In this document: positions 8,269-15,615 of the stretch, piece after piece
Layout: the number at the start of each line of letters is the position of its first letter
Numbering within the stretch: the stretch's first letter is position 1
Position numbers and translations under genes: made by a program
NCBI GenBank assembly: GCA_009783555.1
Contig: WRDH01000010.1
Location: 1-64,000 of the forward strand
Origin: Oscillospiraceae bacterium
Lineage (GTDB): Bacteria > Bacillota > Clostridia > Oscillospirales > Oscillospiraceae
Direction of reading: 5' to 3'
Length of the DNA: 64,000 bases
The notes under the pieces: model-generated
The model's input: the letters and a program-made list of their open reading frames with translations, nothing else
Database searches by the model: none
What the model was told of the DNA's origin: nothing

Positions 8269-8286
8269 ACAGTTCAGAGGGTATTA
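8269..8286. repeat. Possible solo terminus of the R palindrome family
   Basis: CAGTTCAGAGGGTATT matches the left end of the R element after fmt (GTTCAGAGGGTAT is identical over 13 nt). There is no matching right arm nearby, so it would be a lone end or a footprint. It lies in the divergent ilvB/PPTase intergenic region. Confidence 0.35.
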
Positions 8287-8293
8287 TGACCAC

Positions 8294-8323
8294 TTGCAGA
8301 TGTAGTTCGCCGCATGATATACT
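8294..8323 (+). promoter_or_regulatory. Promoter predicted to give a leaderless PPTase mRNA
   Basis: TTGCAG (8294-8299), an 18-bp spacer and TATACT (8318-8323). Transcription would start about 7 nt downstream, at or within a base or two of the ATG at 8330, and there is no SD between the -10 box and the start codon. Confidence 0.55.
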
Positions 8324-8329
8324 CTGCAT

Positions 8330-8998
8330 ATGAAACTATACATAATAGATAGCCTTGAGTTGCCTGCCAATAAAATTCCTGAAAGAATGAATTCCTTACT
8401 TTCGTCTCAAAGATATCAAAAGGTTCAAAGGCTTCGTTCACACACCGGTAGAAACGTTTCAGCCGCCGCTTATCTGCTTTTACGTTACGCATTGCGCGAG
8501 CTGTACAATATTAACGAGCCAGTCGATTTCAACATAAAATCGAAAGGAAAGCCAACGCTCGAAAAATATCCGCATATTCATTTTAATCTAAGCCATTCAA
8601 AAAACGCGGCAGCTTGCGTTGTCGCAGATTTTGAAGTCGGTGTTGATATACAGAATATCCGAAACGTGACCGGCAAAACAGCAAAACGCGTTCTTACCGA
8701 AGAGGAATATGAAACCTTTCGGACAACATTAAACCCGGCGGAATATTTTTGCAAAATCTGGACAATTAAAGAAAGTTATGTAAAAATGACAGGGCAGGGG
8801 ATTACGATGGAGTTTGGAGAAATCTCTGCGAAAGACATTAGCAACATCTATACCATCAAAGGGGATGACTATTACTGCAGCGTTTGCAGCTTAATCTCTG
8901 CGGAAAAGCCTCCCCATGCGGTGCTTGCGACGATAAGCGAGGTTCCGGAAAATGTAAAGATATTAAGGAGGGAAGACCTTGAACAACTGTACAAATGA
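8330..8998 (+). CDS. 4'-phosphopantetheinyl transferase, Sfp type
   Basis: The enzyme moves the phosphopantetheine arm of CoA onto a conserved Ser of acyl or peptidyl carrier proteins. The 222-residue length matches the Sfp/Gsp group. Motifs are NLSHSKNAAACVV, the Mg-binding GVDIQNI with its Asp, and WTIKESYVKMTGQG with the conserved Glu and Lys. No carrier protein or PKS/NRPS gene lies nearby, so the partner cannot be named. The following DNA ligase gene starts 20 nt before this stop, which indicates translational coupling. Confidence 0.9.
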   Translation: MKLYIIDSLELPANKIPERMNSLLSSQRYQKVQRLRSHTGRNVSAAAYLLLRYALRELYNINEPVDFNIKSKGKPTLEKYPHIHFNLSHSKNAAACVVADFEVGVDIQNIRNVTGKTAKRVLTEEEYETFRTTLNPAEYFCKIWTIKESYVKMTGQGITMEFGEISAKDISNIYTIKGDDYYCSVCSLISAEKPPHAVLATISEVPENVKILRREDLEQLYK

Positions 8999-10280
8999 CA
9001 AAAAAGTAAAAGATTTATTCGAGCTTCTTGCAAATACAAGCTCGAGCCTGGCGAAAAGAGATATTCTGATTGAAAACAAAGATAATAAGCTATTTACCAA
9101 GTATATAGACTTTCTGCTAAACCCGTTTCTGATAACGGGAATATCCGAGAAAAAAATATCAAAAGAAACAGAAAAACCGCCGACACGTTGTTTCGATTCA
9201 TTTTGTGAGTTAATGGAATACATTCTATCCAATAACACCGGAAGTGACGAAGTTATAGCAAACATCAATCAGTTCATGAGCACACAGGAACAGGACATGA
9301 GCGAGTTTTACGCTTCGATAATAACAAAAAGCGCAAAACTCGGCTGTGATGTAAAGTCAATCAATAAAGCATTCGGCACGGAGTTTATACCACAATGGGA
9401 GGTTCAACAATCATACAGCATTGAGAAATCCCCAATCAAAGATAATGAGTGGTTTTCGCTATCCGTAAAACTCAACGGAGTCAGAGGAACATTCTACGAC
9501 GGAAAAATATTCAGCAGACAAGGCAAAGAAATATCGGGGCTGGAGCACATTATAAGCGACATAAGCCGCATGCTTGACAAAGCCGATGAATGGGTGCTTG
9601 ACGGTGAGCTTGTCCGGAAAAATACCGATGATGTGTCCGATAATGAGAACTTCAGAATCGGAACAGGAATACTTGGACAAGATGATGCCGATAAAAGCGC
9701 AATGCAGTTTGTTATTTTCGATATTCTGCCAAAAAGCGAATTCGCCCAAGGTGAAAGCAAATTAACATATAAAGAACGACTTGCTGAACTGAGAGCACTT
9801 AATGATAAGATACAAATACTCGGCTTAACTGCTGTTACAATTGTAGAAATTCTCTATACAGGCACGGACGTAAGCAAAATAGATATATTGCTCGACGAAA
9901 TGGTGACTGAAGACAAAGAAGGTCTTATGCTCAACCGCGACAGCAAATACGCATGTAAAAGACACAATGGCATCCTTAAAATCAAAAGATTCTACACAGT
10001 AGACCTGAAAGTAACGGCAGTCGAAGAAGGCTCCGGCAGAAACGCCGGCAGACTAGGCGCTTTTGTTGTGGATTACAAAGGAAACACACTAAATGTAGGA
10101 TCGGGAATGTCCGACGAGCAACGCGAGGATTTTTGGAAAAGACGAGACAAAATGACGGACAGAGTTATAGAGGTAAAATACAAAGAAGAAAGCAGCGACA
10201 AAAAAACCGGCTTATTAAGCCTGCAGTTCCCAATTTTTGTAAGCCTTCGCGAAGAAGGCAAAGAAGTCAGTTATGATTAA
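8979..10280 (+). CDS. ATP-dependent DNA ligase, phage-like
   Basis: This 433-residue protein starts at TTG 8979, 6 nt after a strong AAGGAGGG inside the PPTase gene. It has the nucleotidyltransferase motifs: I, VKLNGVRG (adenylated Lys; Asn replaces the usual Asp, as in several phage ligases); III, WVLDGEL; IIIa, FVIFDILP; IV, EGLML; V, LKIKRF. These are followed by an OB-fold (LKVTAVEEG...VGSGM). Residues 1-145 are a separate helical N-terminal domain. It seals nicks using ATP rather than NAD. It supplements rather than replaces the NAD-dependent LigA that bacteria normally carry, and was probably acquired from a phage; it could serve repair. Its coupling to a PPTase is unexplained. Confidence 0.9.
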   Translation: MNNCTNDKKVKDLFELLANTSSSLAKRDILIENKDNKLFTKYIDFLLNPFLITGISEKKISKETEKPPTRCFDSFCELMEYILSNNTGSDEVIANINQFMSTQEQDMSEFYASIITKSAKLGCDVKSINKAFGTEFIPQWEVQQSYSIEKSPIKDNEWFSLSVKLNGVRGTFYDGKIFSRQGKEISGLEHIISDISRMLDKADEWVLDGELVRKNTDDVSDNENFRIGTGILGQDDADKSAMQFVIFDILPKSEFAQGESKLTYKERLAELRALNDKIQILGLTAVTIVEILYTGTDVSKIDILLDEMVTEDKEGLMLNRDSKYACKRHNGILKIKRFYTVDLKVTAVEEGSGRNAGRLGAFVVDYKGNTLNVGSGMSDEQREDFWKRRDKMTDRVIEVKYKEESSDKKTGLLSLQFPIFVSLREEGKEVSYD

Positions 10281-10302
10281 TTTACTATGAAACACTAACA
10301 GC

Positions 10303-10426
10303 CTAAAGGGTATCCGTAAAACTTTTGATGGTTTCAGTCAGCACACAAGTTTTGCCGATAATACCGGTTTCCACCAACGTGCTAGTGCGTTGGCTGGAAG
10401 CAGCAAAAGTTTTATGGATGCCCTTT
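10303..10426 (-). repeat. R palindromic element, copy 1 (reverse orientation)
   Basis: The left arm has AAAGGGTATCCGTAAAACTTTT and the right arm AAAAGTTTTATGGATGCCCTTT, reverse complements with few mismatches. The core between them reads GTTTCAGTCAGCACACAAG...GTTGGCTGG, the reverse complement of the core of the other copies. It occupies the gap between the ligase and uvrC. The plus-strand frame is open across it and continues into uvrC. Confidence 0.85.
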
Positions 10427-10455
10427 TGGTTGTTACGAAAGTTACAGGTGCAATA

Positions 10456-11862
10456 GTGTCAGATAGCAACAATGAAAACAAATTAAGAGAAAAAGCGCAA
10501 GGCTTACCACAGCTTCCCGGCGTCTATTTAATGAAAGACGAGTTGGGCATCGTGCTCTATGTCGGTAAAGCGGCACGCCTCCGAAATCGGGTAATCAGCT
10601 ATTTCAGCCGTCCCGGTGAAGGACTGACTAATCATGACGTAAAAACCGATTTAATGGTATCTAAGATAAGCGATTTTGATGCAATTATCGTAGAATCAGA
10701 ATTTGAAGCGTTGATACTGGAAAATTCTCTTATTAAACAATACATGCCAAGATATAATATCAAACTCAGAGACGACAAAGGATATCCGGTCATCCGTGTT
10801 GACGTAAAAACAGAGTACCCGATGTTTAAGATTATCGCAAACGCAGGGGATGACGGAGCTCTGTATCTTGGCCCATATGGCGGTAGACAAGATACAAGAA
10901 AAGCGATAGCAGCAGTGAGCAAAGCACTGAAGCTGCCGACTTGCGGAAAAAATATTAAACAGATACTCGGAAAGCAACGCCCGTGTTTAAATCACGACAT
11001 GGGAAATTGCAGAGCATACTGTCAAAAAGCCGAATTGGCGGACGATTACAGAAATGCCGTCGCTGCAGCAATCGACGTATTCCAAGGTAAAACAGGCAGC
11101 TTGATAAAGAAGCTGACAAAGGAAATGACAAATGCATCAGACAGCCTGAATTTTGAAATAGCAGCAGTTCTAAGGGATAGAATCAAGGCTATAAAAGTCA
11201 TTCAGCAAAAACAATTCTTTACAGAAGAGCCGATTGAAGAGCACGCAGCATTATATAAGGAAAAAGTGCTCAAAACTCACCAATGGCTCGAAAAAGCACT
11301 AAAACTCGAGTCAACACCCGACAGAATAGAAGCCTTTGACATCTCAAATACAGGTTCCTCAAACATAGTCGGTTCAATGATAGTATTCGTAAAAGGAAAA
11401 CCACTGAAAAAAGACTACAGACGCTTCAAAATAAGAACAAAAAAAGGACAGGACGACTACGCATGCATGTCCGAAGTAGTCTCCAGAAGAATAAAACGTT
11501 ATCTCGCAAATGACGAAAAATTCTTGCCGTTACCCGACATAATGCTAATAGACGGCGGAGCGAACCACGCCAAAGTCGTATACAATCTGCTGACAGAGCT
11601 TGAAGTAAATCTACCTGTCTTTGGCATGGTAAAAGACGAAAAACACAAAACAAAAGCACTTGTAACTCCCGACGGAGAAGAAATAGGCCTTGCCGCAAAC
11701 CCCGCCGTTTTTGCTCTGATAGGAACAATACAAGAAGAAGCCCACAGATTTGCGGTAGAGTATCATAGGAGTTTGAGGACAAAGACTATGTTGGGTAAAG
11801 GACAACCCCCATCGTCTGCGATGACACCCTCTTCCGCGGAAGGGGGCAAAAAAGGAATATAA
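10456..11862 (+). CDS. uvrC: Excinuclease ABC subunit C, shortened form
   Basis: UvrC makes the 3' and 5' incisions in nucleotide excision repair. Present are the GIY-YIG nuclease (PGVYLMKDELG, LYVGKAARLRNRV), the UVR motif (LNFEIAAVLRDRIKAI) and the RNase-H-like domain (IEAFDISNTGSS, LIDGG, EEAHRFAVEYHRSLR). The roughly 110-residue block normally between UVR and IEAFDIS is missing, and so is the C-terminal tandem helix-hairpin-helix; instead the protein ends in GKGQPPSSAMTPSSAEGGKKGI. That gives 468 residues against about 600. I chose GTG 10456 (ACAGGTG upstream); the open frame continues upstream through repeat R1 to TTG 10390 and beyond. Whether it works without its DNA-binding tail is uncertain. 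Confidence 0.88.
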   Translation: MSDSNNENKLREKAQGLPQLPGVYLMKDELGIVLYVGKAARLRNRVISYFSRPGEGLTNHDVKTDLMVSKISDFDAIIVESEFEALILENSLIKQYMPRYNIKLRDDKGYPVIRVDVKTEYPMFKIIANAGDDGALYLGPYGGRQDTRKAIAAVSKALKLPTCGKNIKQILGKQRPCLNHDMGNCRAYCQKAELADDYRNAVAAAIDVFQGKTGSLIKKLTKEMTNASDSLNFEIAAVLRDRIKAIKVIQQKQFFTEEPIEEHAALYKEKVLKTHQWLEKALKLESTPDRIEAFDISNTGSSNIVGSMIVFVKGKPLKKDYRRFKIRTKKGQDDYACMSEVVSRRIKRYLANDEKFLPLPDIMLIDGGANHAKVVYNLLTELEVNLPVFGMVKDEKHKTKALVTPDGEEIGLAANPAVFALIGTIQEEAHRFAVEYHRSLRTKTMLGKGQPPSSAMTPSSAEGGKKGI

Positions 11863-11864
11863 AA

Positions 11865-12410
11865 ATGAGAGTAATCAGCGGAAGTGCCCGGGGGCGGAAG
11901 CTCAAAGAGCCGGGCGGCAACAAAATTCGGCCTACAAGCGACAGGGTTAAAGAGTCTGTTTTTACTATCATCCAATTTGACATTGAGGGCAGGCGGGTAT
12001 TAGACTTGTTCGCCGGCACCGGGCAATACGGAATTGAGGCTTTATCCCGTGGAGCAAAAAGTGCTGTTTTTATTGACAATTTCGCGGAATCAATCAAGCT
12101 TGTAAAAGAAAATGTACAAAAATGCGGATTTTCCGATTTATCAAACATACAAGCACGTGACGCTTTGCGTTTTCTTGAAAATAAAGATAAATATGACCTT
12201 ATATTTATCGACCCGCCCTATGATACAACACTTGCAAACGACGCAATTGAGAGAATTGTACTATTTGACAAACTAAACATTAATGGTATAATTATAACCG
12301 AATTAAAAGCAGATAACATCTCGCCGCAGGTGCAGAACCCGTATTCGCTGGAAAAAGAGTATAAATACGGTGGAGTAAAGATAGTGAAATACACTCGCAG
12401 CAACGATTAA
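11865..12410 (+). CDS. rsmD: 16S rRNA (guanine966-N2)-methyltransferase
   Basis: RsmD methylates G966 of 16S rRNA using SAM. The 181-residue protein begins MRVISGSARGRKL, a typical N-terminus, with the SAM site VLDLFAGTGQYGIEALSRGA (residues about 45-64) and the catalytic motif IV FIDPPYD. ATG 11865 follows the uvrC stop by 2 nt with AAGGA 8 nt upstream. It is followed by coaD, a pairing found in very many bacteria. Confidence 0.94.
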   Translation: MRVISGSARGRKLKEPGGNKIRPTSDRVKESVFTIIQFDIEGRRVLDLFAGTGQYGIEALSRGAKSAVFIDNFAESIKLVKENVQKCGFSDLSNIQARDALRFLENKDKYDLIFIDPPYDTTLANDAIERIVLFDKLNINGIIITELKADNISPQVQNPYSLEKEYKYGGVKIVKYTRSND

Positions 12411-12411
12411 C

Positions 12412-12447
12412 AGTAACTGCTTTGAGGGTATCCGGAAAGCAGTTACT
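12412..12447. repeat. Miniature R derivative (ends only)
   Basis: AGTAACTGCTTT (12412-12423) and AAAGCAGTTACT (12436-12447) are a perfect 12-bp inverted repeat around GAGGGTATCCGG. The arms and the loop are the outer ends and the GGGTATCC box of the full R elements, without the core. It begins 1 nt after the rsmD stop. Confidence 0.8.
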
Positions 12448-12469
12448 AAAAGACGAAACGAGAATTACT

Positions 12470-12967
12470 ATGAGCATAGCAGTATATCCCGGAAGCTTTG
12501 ACCCCATAACACTCGGACACCTTAACATCATAAGAAGAACAGCAGCGGTATTTAATGAAGTATATGTCTGTGTTATGATAAATTCCGACAAAGAGCCGCT
12601 CTTCAGCCGGGACGAAAGAGTTGAGTTTATCGAAAGAACAGTTGTAAGATACAAGAACGTAAAAGTCGAATCATCGGATGAACTGCTTGTCGAGTACATG
12701 AAAAAAAGACACGCAAAAGTTATTGTTAAAGGACTACGCGCCGTATCGGATTTTGACAGAGAGTTCCAAATCGCACTTATCAACAGAAAACTCGGACCGG
12801 GAATAGAAACACTCTTTATGCCGTCGAGCGAGAAATATACATACATCAGCTCCTCTGCAGTTAAAGAAATGACAAGATTTGGAGCAGACATATCAACATT
12901 TGTACCGCATGAGATTATTAACGATGTTATCGCTAAAGTAGAAAGTGAAGGGTTGATGTTCAAATGA
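12470..12967 (+). CDS. coaD: Phosphopantetheine adenylyltransferase
   Basis: CoaD transfers AMP from ATP to 4'-phosphopantetheine, the penultimate step of CoA synthesis. The 165-residue product starts at ATG 12470 (MSIAVYPGSFDPITLGH, containing the T/HxGH nucleotide-binding motif) and has VKGLRAVSDFDREFQIALIN and the ISSSAVKE signature. An earlier in-frame start would run through the R miniature hairpin and adds non-family residues. The next gene overlaps its end by 4 nt. Confidence 0.95.
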   Translation: MSIAVYPGSFDPITLGHLNIIRRTAAVFNEVYVCVMINSDKEPLFSRDERVEFIERTVVRYKNVKVESSDELLVEYMKKRHAKVIVKGLRAVSDFDREFQIALINRKLGPGIETLFMPSSEKYTYISSSAVKEMTRFGADISTFVPHEIINDVIAKVESEGLMFK

Positions 12968-13503
12968 GCAGTAGAATACCGGAAATGTTAAACACGCTCC
13001 ACGCAATGATAACCGAAGCATGGGGGGTTCCGCTCGGAGCAGAAAAATGTGTTATAGACCGTGATAAAGCGCTTGACATCCTCGACGAAATCAGAGGACA
13101 ATTCCCGACAGAAATCGCTGAAGCGAAAAGATTACTCGATGCCAGAGCCGACTTTATCAACAATGCAAAACGGGAAGCTGAAAACATCAAACGAAATGCC
13201 GAAGAACGAGCGCGGCAGCTTATAGATGAACAGGAAATCATAAAGATATCAAGAGCAAAAAGCAACGAAATGCTCTCTCATGCCGAGACATCATCAACGG
13301 AACTCAGACGTGTGGCGAATGAATATGTTGACGATGCAATGCAAAGAACGGAAGAATCACTCACTACCGCACTTGAAGAAATCAGACAATCGAGGCAAAA
13401 ATTCCGTCATGCTGCACGCGCGGCAGGAGAAACACCAAAATCGGCACCGCCAACCAGACCGCCACCGTCACCGACACAGGAATTTGACTTTGATATAGAT
13501 TAG
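12964..13503 (+). CDS. Coiled-coil protein of unknown function (DivIVA/AtpF-like pattern)
   Basis: This 179-residue, highly charged protein starts at ATG 12964, overlapping the coaD stop (ATGA-type overlap). It has a short N-terminal segment (LDILDEIRGQFPTEIAEAKRL) and then a long Glu/Arg/Ala-rich helix from about residue 45 to 150, and ends in a Pro-rich stretch and FDFDID. Genes of this kind commonly follow coaD in Clostridia and are annotated as hypothetical, ATPase or DivIVA-like. No enzyme motif and no membrane segment are seen. A structural or cell-division scaffold role would be a guess. Confidence 0.75.
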   Translation: MSSRIPEMLNTLHAMITEAWGVPLGAEKCVIDRDKALDILDEIRGQFPTEIAEAKRLLDARADFINNAKREAENIKRNAEERARQLIDEQEIIKISRAKSNEMLSHAETSSTELRRVANEYVDDAMQRTEESLTTALEEIRQSRQKFRHAARAAGETPKSAPPTRPPPSPTQEFDFDID

Positions 13504-13563
13504 AAATAAAAAGTATAAAATATATGAAATACTAGAAATTTTGGCGTAAATAACTACAATATC

Positions 13564-13596
13564 AAAGTCTTTTGACTCGTCGGGTTAAGAGACTTT
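13564..13596. other. Hairpin before the ABC exporter
   Basis: AAAGTCTTTT (13564-13573) pairs with AAGAGACTTT (13587-13596) with one mismatch. No T-run follows, so it is not a clear terminator; it may be a leader structure of the exporter mRNA. Confidence 0.3.
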
Positions 13597-13630
13597 GTGT
13601 ACTTCTTGAAAGGGAGTTCCAATAAAACAC

Positions 13631-15358
13631 ATGAAGAAGCTGATCAGACTATTCAAGTTTGCCGGACCCTGGGCGCATTTACTTGTTATTTCTACCGTCG
13701 CACTTATATTTATTACCGGGGCCAACTTGCTTGCTCCGGAAATAACGAGACGAATAATCGCGATTATGGAAAGCGGGGAGTTGGAAGGCTCAATTAACAC
13801 AATCGTTATGCTCGCGATGGTGTTACTTATTTGCTTTGCCTTGCGTGGTCTGTGTCAATTTCTAAATAACTATCTATCCCATGTTGCATCCTGGAACATG
13901 GTAAACAGAGTCCGCGCAATCGTATATGACCATCTTCAAAAGCTCTCAATGAGTTATTACCATGACAAGCAAACAGGACAGCTAATGTCGCGAGTCATTA
14001 ACGACACTGCGGCATTTGAAGGGCTGATAGCCCACGCATTACCCGAAATAACAACAAACGTCTTAACAATTGCCGGGGTTTTGATCATCCTCTTTACGAT
14101 GAACCCTGTACTAGCACTGCTTGTATGTATTCCCATCCCATTTATCGCTGTCGTATCAATGATACCGAGACTTATGAGAAAACACTTTAAAAGCGCGCAG
14201 GAAAAAATCGCGGAACTTAACGCTGTATTGCAGGACAATTTTTCGGGAATAAAGGAAATTCAAGTTTTTAATAAGCAAGAGGAAGAGTCTAAGAAAGTTC
14301 TACAGAAATCAACACACTACACAAAAGATATAATTAAAGCCCTATTCTATTCGGGGATATTACACCCGTCGGTAGCATTCATAACAACACTCGGCACAAT
14401 AATCGTACTGATAGCCGGACCGATCATCTCATTGCGGACAGGGCTGAACATATCGGATGTTGTAGCATTTTTATTGTACCTGAACCTGTTTTACGCACCG
14501 GTAGCTATGCTGACCCGCATAGTCGAAGACTTGCAGCAAGGGCTTGCAGGCACGGAACGTGTTTTCGAGATTCTCGATGTAGAGCCTGATATAAAAGACA
14601 GTCCCAATGCCATAAAAGTCGGAAGATTGACGGGACAATTGGAGTTTCGGAATGTATCTTTTTCTTATCAGGACGATATTGAAGTCTTATCGGATATAAG
14701 CTTTGAAGCAAAGGCCGGTCAAATGGTCGCAATCGTCGGACCGACAGGAGTCGGCAAAAGTACGATATCGGGTCTGATAGCACGTTTTTATGATCCGACA
14801 TCAGGCTCAATTCTGATGGACGGTATTGATATTAAAGATATGACTTTAGAAAGTCTGCGGGAACAGCTAAGCCTTGTTTTACAAGATGTGTTCCTTTTTA
14901 ACGGAACAATCGGCGAAAACATTGCATACGGAACAGGCAACGCAACACCCGAAATGATACAAGAAGCAGCACGCATTGCATGTGTAGATGAGTTCATAGA
15001 ATCATTACCCGATAAATATGATACTTTCATCGGAGAACGCGGCGTACGCCTCAGCGGAGGACAAAAACAACGCCTCTCAATAGCACGCTCCGTATTACGA
15101 AACTCACCGATTCTGCTCCTCGACGAAGCAACATCGGCAGTAGACACGGAAACAGAGCGTGAAATCCAAAACGCAATAACCAAAATAATCGGACACAGAA
15201 CATTGTTAGTAATAGCACACAGATTATCGACAATAAAGAAAGCAAACATGATTATAGCCATGCAGGACGGAAAAATAGTGGAAGCAGGCTCCCACGACGA
15301 CCTGCTGATAAAAGGCGGCATATATTCATCGCTGGTGGAGCATCAAAGCTTGAACTAG
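13631..15358 (+). CDS. ABC exporter, fused permease-ATPase half transporter
   Basis: This 575-residue protein has an N-terminal six-helix type I exporter domain (about 1-310, with the coupling segment ending SMSYYHDKQTGQLMSR) and a C-terminal ATPase: Walker A GPTGVGKST, Q-loop LVLQDVFLF, signature LSGGQKQRLSIAR, Walker B ILLLDEATSAVD, H-loop VIAHRLSTI. It belongs to the MsbA/LmrA-like group and acts as a homodimer or heterodimer in the membrane. No partner half-transporter is adjacent. The substrate cannot be inferred; lipids, drugs and peptides are all possible. GGGAG lies rather far (14 nt) before the ATG. Confidence 0.9.
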   Translation: MKKLIRLFKFAGPWAHLLVISTVALIFITGANLLAPEITRRIIAIMESGELEGSINTIVMLAMVLLICFALRGLCQFLNNYLSHVASWNMVNRVRAIVYDHLQKLSMSYYHDKQTGQLMSRVINDTAAFEGLIAHALPEITTNVLTIAGVLIILFTMNPVLALLVCIPIPFIAVVSMIPRLMRKHFKSAQEKIAELNAVLQDNFSGIKEIQVFNKQEEESKKVLQKSTHYTKDIIKALFYSGILHPSVAFITTLGTIIVLIAGPIISLRTGLNISDVVAFLLYLNLFYAPVAMLTRIVEDLQQGLAGTERVFEILDVEPDIKDSPNAIKVGRLTGQLEFRNVSFSYQDDIEVLSDISFEAKAGQMVAIVGPTGVGKSTISGLIARFYDPTSGSILMDGIDIKDMTLESLREQLSLVLQDVFLFNGTIGENIAYGTGNATPEMIQEAARIACVDEFIESLPDKYDTFIGERGVRLSGGQKQRLSIARSVLRNSPILLLDEATSAVDTETEREIQNAITKIIGHRTLLVIAHRLSTIKKANMIIAMQDGKIVEAGSHDDLLIKGGIYSSLVEHQSLN

Positions 15359-15361
15359 CTT

Positions 15362-15502
15362 GTAGCTACTCGGAGGGTATCCCAAAAACTTTAAATGCTT
15401 CCAGCCAATGCACTGCACCTTCGTGGAAACCTGTATTATCGGCAAAATTTGTGTGCTGACTGAAATCATTGAAAGTTTTTCGGATACCCTCCAAGCAGCT
15501 AC
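15362..15502 (+). repeat. R palindromic element, copy 2
   Basis: It is bounded by GTAGCTACTCGGAGGGTATCC and, on the right, GGATACCCTCCAAGCAGCTAC. The core carries CCAGCCAATGCACTGCACC and GGCAAAATTTGTGTGCTGAC. It begins 3 nt after the exporter stop and precedes the tig promoter. Read on the minus strand, it has an open frame containing FSQHTNFAD and TGFHEGAVHWLEA. Confidence 0.9.
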
Positions 15503-15516
15503 TTCTTTAAAATTGG

Positions 15517-15545
15517 TTGCATTGTATGCGTCTTTTTGTTAGAAT
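15517..15545 (+). promoter_or_regulatory. tig promoter
   Basis: TTGCAT (15517-15522), 17 bp, TAGAAT (15540-15545), about 70 nt before the tig start codon. It lies immediately after the right end of R copy 2, so the element separates the exporter transcript from the tig-clpPX-lon cluster. Confidence 0.6.
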
Positions 15546-15615
15546 ACATTGTTGTGCCATAAAATATATTTTTATATTGCACACAAGGGATAAATCATTT
15601 GGAGGTAGTTAGGTT

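Noticed and set aside
8188..8329. T-box or attenuation leader for ilvB
   Set aside because: The leader is too short and has no T-box sequence, stem I or run of branched-chain codons.
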